DNA from: Cyanobium sp. NIES-981
GTDB lineage: Bacteria; Cyanobacteriota; Cyanobacteriia; PCC-6307; Cyanobiaceae
DNA: 56,111 nt
Direction of reading: 5' to 3'
Assembly: GCA_945896675.1 (NCBI GenBank)
Contig: CAMDEM010000015.1
Coordinates: forward strand, 1-56,111
This document shows positions 1-7,851 of this stretch, one piece after another. The number at the start of each line of letters is the position of its first letter. The first letter of the stretch is position 1. The translations under genes were made by a program, and so were the position numbers. Under the pieces are notes generated by a model. It made no database searches, had not been told where the DNA came from, and saw nothing but the letters and a program-made list of their open reading frames with translations.

Positions 1-738
1 GGCATCGCCCTGGCCAAGCAGGGCGCCAAAACCGCGGTGCTCGATGCCGACTTCGGCCTCCGCAACTTGGATTTGCTGCTCGGGCTTGAGAACCGAATCG
101 TTTACACCGCCCAGGAGGTGCTCGCTGGAAGCTGCCGGCTGGAGCAGGCCCTGGTGAAACACAAGCAGGAGCCCAACCTGGCCCTGCTGCCGGCGGGCAA
201 TCCCCGCATGCTCGAGTGGCTCACCCCTGAAGACATGGGCAAGATCGCCACGATGCTTGGCGATTCGTTTGATTACGTGCTGATTGATGCCCCTGCGGGC
301 ATTGAGGGCGGCTTCAAAAACGCCATGGCCGCCGCCAAGGAAGCGATTGTGGTGACCACGCCTGAAGTGTCCGCGGTGCGGGATGCCGACCGGGTGATTG
401 GCTTGCTCAACACCGAGGGGGTGAAGCCCATCCAGCTGGTGCTCAACCGGGTACGGCCAAAGATGATGGCCAACCAAGAAATGTTGTCTGTCAGCGATGT
501 CACCGACATCCTGGCCCTGCCCCTTCTGGGCCTGGTGCTCGAAGACGAGCAGGTGATTGTGAGCACCAACCGGGGGGAACCGCTCACCCTCAATGGCACC
601 AAGTCGCCGGCGGCGCGGGCCTACACCAACGTGGCCAAACGGCTGCTGGGCGAAGAGGTGCCCTTGATCGATCCCAGCAGGGAACGCCAGGGCCTGCGCG
701 CCAAGCTCGGCCGCCTGATGCAAACCAAGATTTTTTGA
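1..738 (+). CDS. minD: septum site-determining protein MinD (5' end outside window)
   Basis: MinD is the membrane-bound ATPase of the Min system. With MinC and MinE it keeps the division ring at mid-cell. The frame is open from base 1, so about 25 N-terminal residues, including the deviant Walker A loop, lie outside the window. Visible are the [18 protein letters not shown] switch region, the Walker B stretch [12 protein letters not shown], and a C-terminal amphipathic tail ([15 protein letters not shown]) of the kind that anchors MinD to membrane. About 245 residues are seen; the family has about 270. The stop lies 5 bp before the minE ATG, so the two genes are co-transcribed. minC would be expected upstream, outside the window. 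Confidence 0.97.
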   Translation, partial: GIALAKQGAKTAVLDADFGLRNLDLLLGLENRIVYTAQEVLAGSCRLEQALVKHKQEPNLALLPAGNPRMLEWLTPEDMGKIATMLGDSFDYVLIDAPAGIEGGFKNAMAAAKEAIVVTTPEVSAVRDADRVIGLLNTEGVKPIQLVLNRVRPKMMANQEMLSVSDVTDILALPLLGLVLEDEQVIVSTNRGEPLTLNGTKSPAARAYTNVAKRLLGEEVPLIDPSRERQGLRAKLGRLMQTKIF

Positions 739-743
739 AGCCG

Positions 744-1112
744 ATGACCCTGCGCGACGCCATCAACAAGCTGCTCGGCCGGCAACCAGCCAGTGCCAAC
801 ACCGCCAAGCAGCGGCTGCAATTGGTGCTAGCCCACGACCGCAGCGACCTCAACCCCGAGCTGCTCCAGCAGATGCGACGGGAAATCCTCGAAGTGGTAA
901 GCCGCTACGTAGAGATTGACCTGGAAGAGGTGGATATGAGCCTGGAAACCGAAGACCGGGTCACGGCCCTGGTGGCCAACCTGCCAATCAAGCGCGCCAG
1001 GGCCCTGCCCGTTCAGGCCCTGGAAGATCAGGCCATCCCGATAGAGGCTCCTGAAACAAGCGACGAGCCCACCAGCTTCACCGCCAAAATCAGTTCCTCA
1101 ACCGGCATCTAA
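744..1112 (+). CDS. minE: cell division topological specificity factor MinE
   Basis: MinE stimulates MinD ATPase and drives Min oscillation. The 122-residue product starts [17 protein letters not shown], the usual cyanobacterial MinE N-terminus, followed by the anti-MinCD helix and the topological specificity domain ([20 protein letters not shown], roughly residues 48-67). An in-frame TTG at 735 would add three residues and overlap the minD stop. The ATG at 744 is preferred because it matches the family N-terminus. The C-terminal 30 residues (after about residue 90) are a Ser/Thr/Glu-rich extension beyond the conserved fold. The gene immediately follows minD and is followed after 5 bp by a small HTH gene. 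Confidence 0.96.
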   Translation: MTLRDAINKLLGRQPASANTAKQRLQLVLAHDRSDLNPELLQQMRREILEVVSRYVEIDLEEVDMSLETEDRVTALVANLPIKRARALPVQALEDQAIPIEAPETSDEPTSFTAKISSSTGI

Positions 1113-1117
1113 CTGCT

Positions 1118-1411
1118 GTGGGAATCCTGGGGAGGCCCAGCTTTCCCCCCATGGTCTTCGCCCCTTCAACGCCACTGGCATCGGCCCTGACAGGCCCGGT
1201 TGCTCCGGCGACCCTGCTGCCAGACATCCCTTTCACGCCAGCGGAACTCCGGGTGCTTGAGCAGCTGAGGCGGGGCCATAGCAACAAGGGCATTGCCGGT
1301 GTGCTCGTGCTCAGCCCCCGCACGGTGGAAAGCCACATGTCGCAACTGCTGGCCAAAACCGGTTGCACCAACCGCACCCAGCTGCTGCTGTGGGCCCTGG
1401 GGGAGCGGTAA
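1118..1411 (+). CDS. stand-alone LuxR-type helix-turn-helix protein
   Basis: This 97-residue protein consists almost only of a C-terminal LuxR/GerE-type DNA-binding domain. The sequence FTPAELRVLEQLRRGHSNK and then LSPRTVESHMSQLLAKTG are the scaffold helix and the recognition helix-turn-helix. There is no receiver or sensor domain: the first 38 residues are Pro/Ala-rich. The GTG start at 1118 lies 5 bp after minE. The in-frame ATG at 1151 (86 residues) is equally plausible because the added segment is low in content. It probably acts as a DNA-binding regulator, alone or as a partner for another LuxR-type protein; the target is unknown. The spacing suggests co-transcription with minDE. Confidence 0.8.
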   Translation: MGILGRPSFPPMVFAPSTPLASALTGPVAPATLLPDIPFTPAELRVLEQLRRGHSNKGIAGVLVLSPRTVESHMSQLLAKTGCTNRTQLLLWALGER

Positions 1412-1433
1412 AGTGGTCTGGGTATTTGCCCAT

Positions 1434-1505
1434 GCCGGCTTAGCTCAGTGGTAGAGCAGCGCTTTTGTAAAGCGAAGGCCATCGGTTCAAATCCGTTAGC
1501 CGGCT
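1434..1505 (+). tRNA. tRNA-Thr (anticodon UGU)
   Basis: Cloverleaf drawn by eye. The acceptor GCCGGCT pairs with AGCCGGC at 1498-1504, with discriminator T at 1505. The D arm is GCTC...GAGC, the anticodon loop is TTTGTAA with anticodon TGT at 1466-1468, and the T arm contains GGTTCAAATCC. The top pair of the anticodon stem (G1459/A1475) is a mismatch. The 3' CCA is not encoded. A run of T follows directly and may aid termination. Confidence 0.93.
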
Positions 1506-1580
1506 TTTTGGTTTAGGTGGGTTACGGGGCAGTGGTTGGAATGGATCTTGGCGATTGGGGGCTGCCAAAGGGGCCCCATC

Positions 1581-1612
1581 GGTTGATTACGGGTTGATTA
1601 ATGGGTTGATTA
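1581..1612. repeat. three phased copies of GGTTGATTA
   Basis: The nonamer GGTTGATTA occurs at 1581-1589, 1592-1600 and 1604-1612, with spacings of 11 and 12 bp, about one helical turn. It lies between tRNA-Thr and the 3' end of the aldolase gene on the opposite strand, so it is not in an obvious promoter. It could be a slippage product or a binding site. The rest of 1506-1716 shows no gene. Confidence 0.7.
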
Positions 1613-1716
1613 ACAACTTGGCCAGCTCAGGACGCTTCAGGGCACCAACCAACCGAAACCTCCCTCCTGGTGACCCAGTGAAGGCACCGCTTGATCAGGT
1701 GCCCAGTCTTGGAGCT

Positions 1717-2781
1717 TCAGGCTGGGGTGATCGAGGGATCGAGGTACACGTCTTGCACCTGCTGGATCAGGGCGATGCCCTGGTCCAGGGGCTTTTGAAA
1801 CGCCTTGCGGCCCATGATCAAGCCACTGCCGCCGGCCCGTTTGTTAATCACGGCTGTACGCACGGCCTGGTGGAGATCATCCCTACCGGAAGCTCCGCCG
1901 CTATTGATGAGGCCAACCCGACCCGCGAAGCAATTCAGCACTTGATAGCGGCAGAGATCCACGGGGTTAGCACTGGTTAGCTCCTCGTAAACCTTGGGAT
2001 TGGTCATCCCGTAGGACTGCCCAAGGGCCTGAGCCACAGCTCCATAACCATTGTTGGTTTCGGGCAGTTTTTGCTTGATCAGATCGGCCCCGATCGTGAC
2101 CCCCAGGTGGTTGGCCTGGCTCGTCAGGTCGGCGGAGACGTGGTAGTCGGTGCCGTTCTGATTGAACAGGGTATTGCGGAGGTAGCACCAGAGCACCGTG
2201 GCTAGCCCCCGGCTATGGGCCTGCTCAAACAGCGCCGCCACTTGCTGGATCTCCCGGTTGCTGTCGTCGCTGCCGAAGTAGATGGTGGCTCCCACGGCCA
2301 CGGCGCCCATGTTCCAGGCCTGGTCTACCGAGGCAAACAGGATTTGTTCATGACTATTCGGGGCGCTGAGTAGTTGGTTGTGGTTGAGCTTCACCAGAAA
2401 GGGGATGCGATGGGCCCAGCGGCGGGCCACGCTGCCAAGCACGCCCAAGGTGGAGGCCACAGCACTGCAGCCTGCTTCCGCTGCCAATTCCACAATCGCC
2501 TCGGGATCGAAATACTCGGGGTTAGGAGCAAAGGAAGCGCCAGCAGAGTGTTCCACCCCCTGGTCCACCGGCAGCATCGAGAGGTAGCCGGTGCCGCCAA
2601 GTCGTCCATGGCCATAGAGCTGTTGCAGGCTGCGCAGCACTTGGGGGTTGCGGTCGCTCAGGGTGAAGAGCTCCACCGCCTCGGGACCTGGAAGGTGTAG
2701 CCGGCTGGAAGCCACCTTGGCTGGCGTATTTAAGAGCAGCTCGGCTTCTGCCCCCAACAGGGAGGCAATCGGGCTGGCCAT
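1717..2781 (-). CDS. fbaB: class I fructose-bisphosphate aldolase, FbaB (archaeal/DhnA) type
   Basis: This enzyme interconverts fructose 1,6-bisphosphate with dihydroxyacetone phosphate and glyceraldehyde 3-phosphate through a Schiff base, in glycolysis, gluconeogenesis and the Calvin cycle. The 354-residue protein shows the family's N-terminal [20 protein letters not shown], then [20 protein letters not shown], the lysine strand PFLVKLNHN, the [11 protein letters not shown] segment that carries the expected Schiff-base lysine, and a C-terminal phosphate-binding part INSGGASG and [10 protein letters not shown]. Length fits the family. The ATG at 2781 is the natural start. It is monocistronic and convergent with the tRNA. 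No Zn-ligand pattern of class II aldolase is present. Confidence 0.93.
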   Translation of the reverse strand: MASPIASLLGAEAELLLNTPAKVASSRLHLPGPEAVELFTLSDRNPQVLRSLQQLYGHGRLGGTGYLSMLPVDQGVEHSAGASFAPNPEYFDPEAIVELAAEAGCSAVASTLGVLGSVARRWAHRIPFLVKLNHNQLLSAPNSHEQILFASVDQAWNMGAVAVGATIYFGSDDSNREIQQVAALFEQAHSRGLATVLWCYLRNTLFNQNGTDYHVSADLTSQANHLGVTIGADLIKQKLPETNNGYGAVAQALGQSYGMTNPKVYEELTSANPVDLCRYQVLNCFAGRVGLINSGGASGRDDLHQAVRTAVINKRAGGSGLIMGRKAFQKPLDQGIALIQQVQDVYLDPSITPA

Positions 2782-3411
2782 GGCACTGCCTCAAAGAACG
2801 GTTGAACCCAACCTATGCAAGCTTGCGGGCCCTGGCTGCTACGCAAGGCACAGGAGGCCTATTCGGAATGGGGAGAGGGGCCCACAAGCTGATGCCTATT
2901 AGGCGCTGCCCAGGCCTCTCTATTTTTTGTATCCGCACGAATCTTGGACATTCCATCGAGCCCTGCTTGGGCCAAGAAGCATGCTAACGGAAGCCTTACT
3001 ACAAGAACCATTGCAGAGACAAGAATTAAACTCCTTACAAGCAAAGTAAACAACTCTTCTATTGCTTGACGAGGTAGAGCCTGCAACCAATATGGTCCCA
3101 CCCACATACTGCTTGAAGGATCAAGCAAGCCACTTTTTCTAGGCGCATAGGAGAAATAACCAGGGCCATGACTGCAGCACAGGCCGCAGTGATCAGAGCC
3201 TGGGCTGATCCATTCTCCAACAGAAAACCAAGGCATGCTCTGCTCATTGACAATTAGAGCGCCACCGTCATATCATTGAGGCCATTATAGCAAAGAGACC
3301 CGACTCAGCACCATGAAGCTCAAGGCTTCGCAGACCTAAAAGCGATCTCAACAGAGGCGCACGCTCCCGCCAAATCGTTTCAAGAAAAACTTCTTGTCTG
3401 TATTGGGTTCA
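2782..3411 (-). other. 630-bp gap with a possible frameshifted membrane-protein remnant
   Basis: No intact gene is convincing here. On the minus strand two overlapping frames (stretches ending at about 3059 and 2859) both encode hydrophobic segments. The first gives QALITAACAAVMALVI and CLILQAV down to about 3125. The second, beginning near there, gives LPRQAIEELFTLLVRSLILV and MVLVVRLPLACFLAQ. Joined by one frameshift they would make a small two- to three-helix membrane protein. The DNA is AT-richer than its surroundings. This could equally be chance, and no family is recognised. Confidence 0.2.
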
Positions 3412-3912
3412 ATGATGTCAATGCCTAATGACAGCTTTCACGAGTCAATTGATGGCATTGACTTAAAAGACGCGCTAGCCCTTGCAGCATATATAGAACA
3501 ACTGCTCATGACTGAGCAGCAATGGATACTTAATCGCTTGTCTTGGCTTTTTACCTCTCAATCTTTTCTGATAACCGCTTTTGTTGTCCTTTTGGGTTCA
3601 GGCAATCATTCCCCCACTGCCCATCTCTTGCGAATTGCACTGCCCCTTTTGGGCCTGTTTTGTTGTATAACTGTAGCAATAGCGATTAGGGCCGCTGAAC
3701 GCGTACGCAAGCCACTCGAAAACAGGCGCGCGTTCTTGTCAATGCAGATTAATAACATAGTTAGGAGACCAAAGTTCGTTCCAGTGCTTGGATCAAGCAA
3801 GGCCCTTCGTGATAATCCATGGACATTGCATCATGGTTCCTTGCCGCACATTGTTTTGCCTTGGGCATTTGCCGTTCTATGGCTTCTGTTGTTAATGACC
3901 CTGGCTCTGTGA
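3412..3912 (+). CDS. small membrane protein of unknown function
   Basis: A 166-residue protein with an acidic N-terminus, a cytoplasm-facing helix (AYIEQLLMTEQQWILNRLSW) and three hydrophobic stretches: around residues 45-60 (SQSFLITAFVVLLGS), 73-90 (IALPLLGLFCCITVAIAI) and the C-terminus (IVLPWAFAVLWLLLLMTLAL). Between the last two is a basic loop. A TTG at 3394 would add six residues; ATGs at 3412, 3415 and 3421 are all in frame and none has a strong ribosome binding site. I do not recognise a named family. The gene stands alone, convergent with the glucosidase gene, and is AT-richer than the window's typical genes. Confidence 0.65.
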   Translation: MMSMPNDSFHESIDGIDLKDALALAAYIEQLLMTEQQWILNRLSWLFTSQSFLITAFVVLLGSGNHSPTAHLLRIALPLLGLFCCITVAIAIRAAERVRKPLENRRAFLSMQINNIVRRPKFVPVLGSSKALRDNPWTLHHGSLPHIVLPWAFAVLWLLLLMTLAL

Positions 3913-3940
3913 ACGAAGGCAGTCTTTCTGCTGCTCTCGT

Positions 3941-6688
3941 TCAAACGACGCCGTGACGCCCACGGGGCACGGGTCCCGTATTCCCGCCAGCTGCCAACCG
4001 ACTCTCCTGGGTGTTAGCGGCGAAGTAGTGGATCAAATTAAACACCAGACCACTCCATCCTGTCTGGTGGCTGGCACCAATGCCAGCCCCATTATCTCCA
4101 TGAAAGTACTCATAAAACAGCAGATGGTCCTGCCAATTGGGGTCATTTTGAAAGGTCTGCTGACTCCCAAAGATTGGTCTAAGGCCTTCAGCGTTGGGTG
4201 TGAAAATAGAAACGAGCCTGTGAGCAAGATGCTCGGCAATCTCATAGAGATTCGCCATCTGGCCGCTGCCTGTTGGGAATTCAACCTTGAAGTCGTTGCC
4301 GTAATACGTGTAGTAGACAGTCAAGGAGCGAATGATCGCGAAGTTGACTGGCATCCAGATTGGCCCGCGCCAGTTGCTGTTGCCACCGAACAGCCCAGAA
4401 TCGGACTCGGCCGGCAGGTATTGGACAACGTATTCCTGTTGATTGTGGACAAAGCGATAGGGATCCCGTTCGTGCCGTTTCGAGATCGAGCGAATGCCAT
4501 GGTCACTGAGAAACTCATCAGGATCGAGCATGATCGCCAGCACGCGGCGAAGATTGGTTTCATCGAGGGCTGACATCATTTGTCGGTTGGCATAACCCTT
4601 TAGGCTAATGTCGTGAAAAGAGCTTTGTTGGTCTGGGAATCTATCCCGCATGCGTTTCAAGATATCGCCAATTTCTGGAAATTGTTCCACGACATCCTGC
4701 TCGAACACGTGTACGGCGCACAATGGAATCAGGCCGACCATCGATCTAACTTTCAGCCGAGTTGAGCTGCCGTCGCTTTTGCGGAGGACATCGTAAAAGA
4801 ACCCTTCCTCTTCATCCCACATGCTCTCACTTGCATTGCGATTGATCATCGCGTGGGCGATTCTTAAATAGTGCCTGATAAATTTGGCTATATATTCGCG
4901 ATAAGTTTCATCGCTTCGTGCCAACTCAACGGCGATATTGACCATGCTCTGGGCGTAGAAGGCCATCCACGCCGTGCCATCGGCCTGCTCGAGCCGGCCG
5001 CCCATCTCTGTCGATTCAGTGCGGTCAAAAATGCCAATATTATCGAGACCAAGGAAGCCACCTTGGAACACACTATTATCATCTGCATCTTTTCGATTCA
5101 CCCACCAGGTAAAGTTAATCAGAAGCTTGTGGAAGCTTTGTTTCAGCCACTGATGATCACTCTGGCCATGCAGTGATGCATCGGTTAAGTAGACGAGATA
5201 GGTTGCCCAGGCATGTACGGGTGGGTTGACATCGCCGAAGTTCCACTCATAGGCTGGAATTTGCCCGTTGGGGTGCAGGTACCGGCTGCTCAGCATCAAG
5301 CTGAGCTGTTGCTTGGCGAAGCTCGGATCCACGACTGAAAACGCCATGGCGTGGAAAGCAAGATCCCAGGCCGCGTACCAGGGGTATTCCCATTTGTCTG
5401 GCATGGAGATGACATCACAGTTGTTCATGTGATACCACTGCTGATTTCTGAATCCCTGGCCGTTCATGGCACCCAGAGGATTGATCCCTCGCTGCTGGAG
5501 CCAGGGCGTAATGTCGTAGTTATAGAACTGCTTGGACCACAGCATCCCTGCCACGGCCTGCCTGAACACCAGCTTTTGCTCGGTGCTTAATCCAGCTGGC
5601 ATCACCCTGGCGTAGTAGTCATCGCAGTCCTGCTTTCTGCAATGGAAGATCTGATCAAAGTCGTGATAGGCAGAGTCATTATTTGATTCAGGCGTTGACT
5701 TGATCAATCGTAATTGGATTGTGCTCGAGGCATGGGCACCAATCAAGAGGTTATGAACTGCGGATGCCTTAGTGCCGCGCTGGGATGGATTGACAGCTGC
5801 TATTTCGCCATGAACGATGTAGCGGTTAATGCCACACTTGGTGTAGGGGGATTGATTCGGTTTGTCGTAGATGATTTCTATGTTCGTTTCGTTGTCCGTG
5901 AACACAAGTTCATCAGCGTCCTTACAGTGCAGCACGAAATCGCCAAGGTCGGGGTGCGTTGCATGGAGGCTCGCTGCACCTGATTCACCCGGCTTCGCCT
6001 TGATCAAGGGTTTTGGGCCGCTGCCCTGATCCCAGGTATTGCGAAACCAGAGGGTTGGCAAAACAGCCAGATTGGCCGTTTGATCTGAGCGGTTGTGGAC
6101 CGTGATCTGAATCAGCAGGTCTTCCGGATCAGCCTTGGCGTATTCGACTTCGATGTCGCAGTATTCATTCTTATCAAAAATTCCCGTGTCGATTAGTTCA
6201 TATTCCGGCTCGTGGCGTGACCTTGCTTTGTTTACGGCTACAAGATCTTCGTAGGGAAAGGTATTGAGCGGATACTTGTAGAGGTAACGCATGTAGGAAT
6301 GCGTTGGCGTTGAATCCAGGTAGTAATAATATTCTTTAACATCTTCGCCGTGGTTCCCTTCGCTATTGGTGAGGCCGAATAGTCTTTCCTTGATGATCGG
6401 GTCTTTGCCATTCCAGAGTGCTAAGGAGAAGCAAAGCAGCTGGTGGTCATCGCTGATGCCTGCCAGGCCATCCTCTCCCCATTGGTAGGCGCGGGATCGT
6501 GCCTGATTGTGGCTGAAGGATTCCCAGGCGTTGCCATCGGGGCTGTCGTCCTCGCGCACGGTGCCCCACTGCCTTTCGCTCAGGTAGGGACCCCACGTTC
6601 TCCACGGCTTCTGGCCCTGGTCGGCCTCCGCCAGGCGCTGGTGCTCAGGCGAGGGAGCTTCTGAAGGTTGGGCCTGAGACACCGCCAT
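3941..6688 (-). CDS. GH63-family (MGH1-like) glucosidase
   Basis: A 915-residue cytoplasmic glycoside hydrolase, with no signal peptide. The N-terminal half is a beta-sandwich-like domain containing SLALWNGKDPIIKERLFGLT and DVKEYYYYLDSTPTHSYMRY. The C-terminal half is an (alpha/alpha)6 barrel with WDLAFHAMAF, YEWNFGDVNPPVHAWA, NSNWRGPIWMPVNFAIIRSL and HQTGWSGLV, motifs of the GH63/glucosidase clan. The substrate is probably an alpha-glucoside such as glucosylglycerate or an oligosaccharide, but the sequence does not settle this. A GTG at 6721 would add 11 residues; the ATG at 6688 (MAVSQAQPSEAP) is preferred. The gene is monocistronic, and glycogen-related enzymes occur again near 39-42 kb. 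Confidence 0.85.
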   Translation of the reverse strand: MAVSQAQPSEAPSPEHQRLAEADQGQKPWRTWGPYLSERQWGTVREDDSPDGNAWESFSHNQARSRAYQWGEDGLAGISDDHQLLCFSLALWNGKDPIIKERLFGLTNSEGNHGEDVKEYYYYLDSTPTHSYMRYLYKYPLNTFPYEDLVAVNKARSRHEPEYELIDTGIFDKNEYCDIEVEYAKADPEDLLIQITVHNRSDQTANLAVLPTLWFRNTWDQGSGPKPLIKAKPGESGAASLHATHPDLGDFVLHCKDADELVFTDNETNIEIIYDKPNQSPYTKCGINRYIVHGEIAAVNPSQRGTKASAVHNLLIGAHASSTIQLRLIKSTPESNNDSAYHDFDQIFHCRKQDCDDYYARVMPAGLSTEQKLVFRQAVAGMLWSKQFYNYDITPWLQQRGINPLGAMNGQGFRNQQWYHMNNCDVISMPDKWEYPWYAAWDLAFHAMAFSVVDPSFAKQQLSLMLSSRYLHPNGQIPAYEWNFGDVNPPVHAWATYLVYLTDASLHGQSDHQWLKQSFHKLLINFTWWVNRKDADDNSVFQGGFLGLDNIGIFDRTESTEMGGRLEQADGTAWMAFYAQSMVNIAVELARSDETYREYIAKFIRHYLRIAHAMINRNASESMWDEEEGFFYDVLRKSDGSSTRLKVRSMVGLIPLCAVHVFEQDVVEQFPEIGDILKRMRDRFPDQQSSFHDISLKGYANRQMMSALDETNLRRVLAIMLDPDEFLSDHGIRSISKRHERDPYRFVHNQQEYVVQYLPAESDSGLFGGNSNWRGPIWMPVNFAIIRSLTVYYTYYGNDFKVEFPTGSGQMANLYEIAEHLAHRLVSIFTPNAEGLRPIFGSQQTFQNDPNWQDHLLFYEYFHGDNGAGIGASHQTGWSGLVFNLIHYFAANTQESRLAAGGNTGPVPRGRHGVV

Positions 6689-6900
6689 GGTGGATGAACG
6701 CTTGAAATTAGTCCCTCTCACAATAAGAGTGGGCAGTTAAGGCTGCTACTACCAGTGGGTGCGGGGGGGCTGAGCACCATCTGACGACGGCATTGCAGTG
6801 CCAGTCTCCAAACAAAACTGCGCGGAACTTGCAAAGCTCTAGCAGTTTTGTTGCAGCTTCGTTGATTGGTAAACGCCTGGGAAGAAAACTAGATCGCCAC

Positions 6901-7317
6901 CTAACTTTCCTGCGTGACTGTTAGGCCAATCTCTTGGCCGTAGGAGAGTTCCAGTGTGTGACCATCGGGATCTCGTAAAAAAGCCCAATAGCCAATGGGA
7001 TAGCCAGAATCCTTGGGTTCTTGAACCAATAGCCCAGCCTGGCGAGCCTTGTCGCACAAAACATCCACGGCTTCCCGGCTTTTACAGCCAATACCAAGAT
7101 GGGCTAGAGGAGAGAGAACTGGCTGCACAGAAGGGGTTTGAATCAAAACAATCACAAACGGTCGGGTATGGTCAGACAGCCAGACAACTTCAGCCCCTGT
7201 TTCTGTATCAACGCGCCGATGCACAACTTGCATTTCAGCATAGGCTGCATAGAATTCAACACTGCGTCCGATATCTGAAGCGGGTAAGGCAATATGGGTC
7301 AGTCCAATGTCCAGCAT
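6901..7317 (-). CDS. VOC-superfamily (glyoxalase/bleomycin-resistance type) protein
   Basis: A 138-residue protein of the vicinal oxygen chelate fold with two beta-alpha-beta-beta-beta modules. The first begins LTHIALPASDIGRSVEFYAA and ends FVIVLIQ; the second begins LAHLGIGCKSREAVDVLCDK and ends AFLRDPDGHTLELSYGQEI. Candidate metal ligands are the His of LTHIAL, the His of LAHLGI and the Glu of HTLEL. Substrate cannot be told from sequence: lactoylglutathione lyase, dioxygenase and resistance proteins share this fold. It lies alone between the GH63 gene and a degenerate region, and starts at the ATG at 7317. Confidence 0.85.
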   Translation of the reverse strand: MLDIGLTHIALPASDIGRSVEFYAAYAEMQVVHRRVDTETGAEVVWLSDHTRPFVIVLIQTPSVQPVLSPLAHLGIGCKSREAVDVLCDKARQAGLLVQEPKDSGYPIGYWAFLRDPDGHTLELSYGQEIGLTVTQES

Positions 7318-7407
7318 GGTCAGCTCCGCTAATTTGGTTAATGAGAATTTAATCCTGGACGCAATGAACAGGCGGTTGCCTTTGTCCAGAGTTTGCCAAT
7401 ACCGATC

Positions 7408-7761
7408 CTAGGAGATACGTCCAACAGCTGCAAGCGTTCCTTGGTTCCTCCTTGATCCGGCCCCAGGCCAGAGTGTTATTTCATTTCCAAGATGATCCCC
7501 ATTACCAGCAGCAATGATTTGGCTTTTGAGATGTGGAAATGCAGGCGCAGACGGATCTACGCGAACCCACCTGCTCTTATCAGTTACTAAGGCTTAACCA
7601 CCGGAAAGTGGGTCACGAATGGCTTGAGCTTCTAGGTCGCTGCCGCCATATTCAGAAAGAATGAGCAAATCTGACAGAAGTAGGGTGCTTCTACAGGGGC
7701 CATCTCGGAGTAGTTCTCGGCCGCCGCAACTGATGCCAATTAGGCGCAGAGAGTTAAGTAA
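7408..7761 (-). pseudogene. probable remnant of a protein-coding gene with an internal stop
   Basis: One minus-strand frame stays open for 55 codons (7761-7597), is interrupted by a TAA at 7594-7596, and continues for 61 codons to a TAG at 7408-7410. The composition is protein-like on both sides: RSTLLLSDLLILSEYGGSDL before the stop, and DKSRWVRVDPSAPAFPHLKS and GNGDHLGNEITLWPGAGS after it. No start codon fits upstream, where a TGA lies at 7762-7764. I do not recognise the family. The remaining bases of the 7318-7851 gap show no gene. Confidence 0.4.
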
Positions 7762-7851
7762 TCAGTTGCTTAAGAGTGGTCAAGCCATGGCTACCCGGGC
7801 AATCAACGCCCCATAGGTGATGGTTCTCAATAAGCTTGCCCGCTGAGCAGC

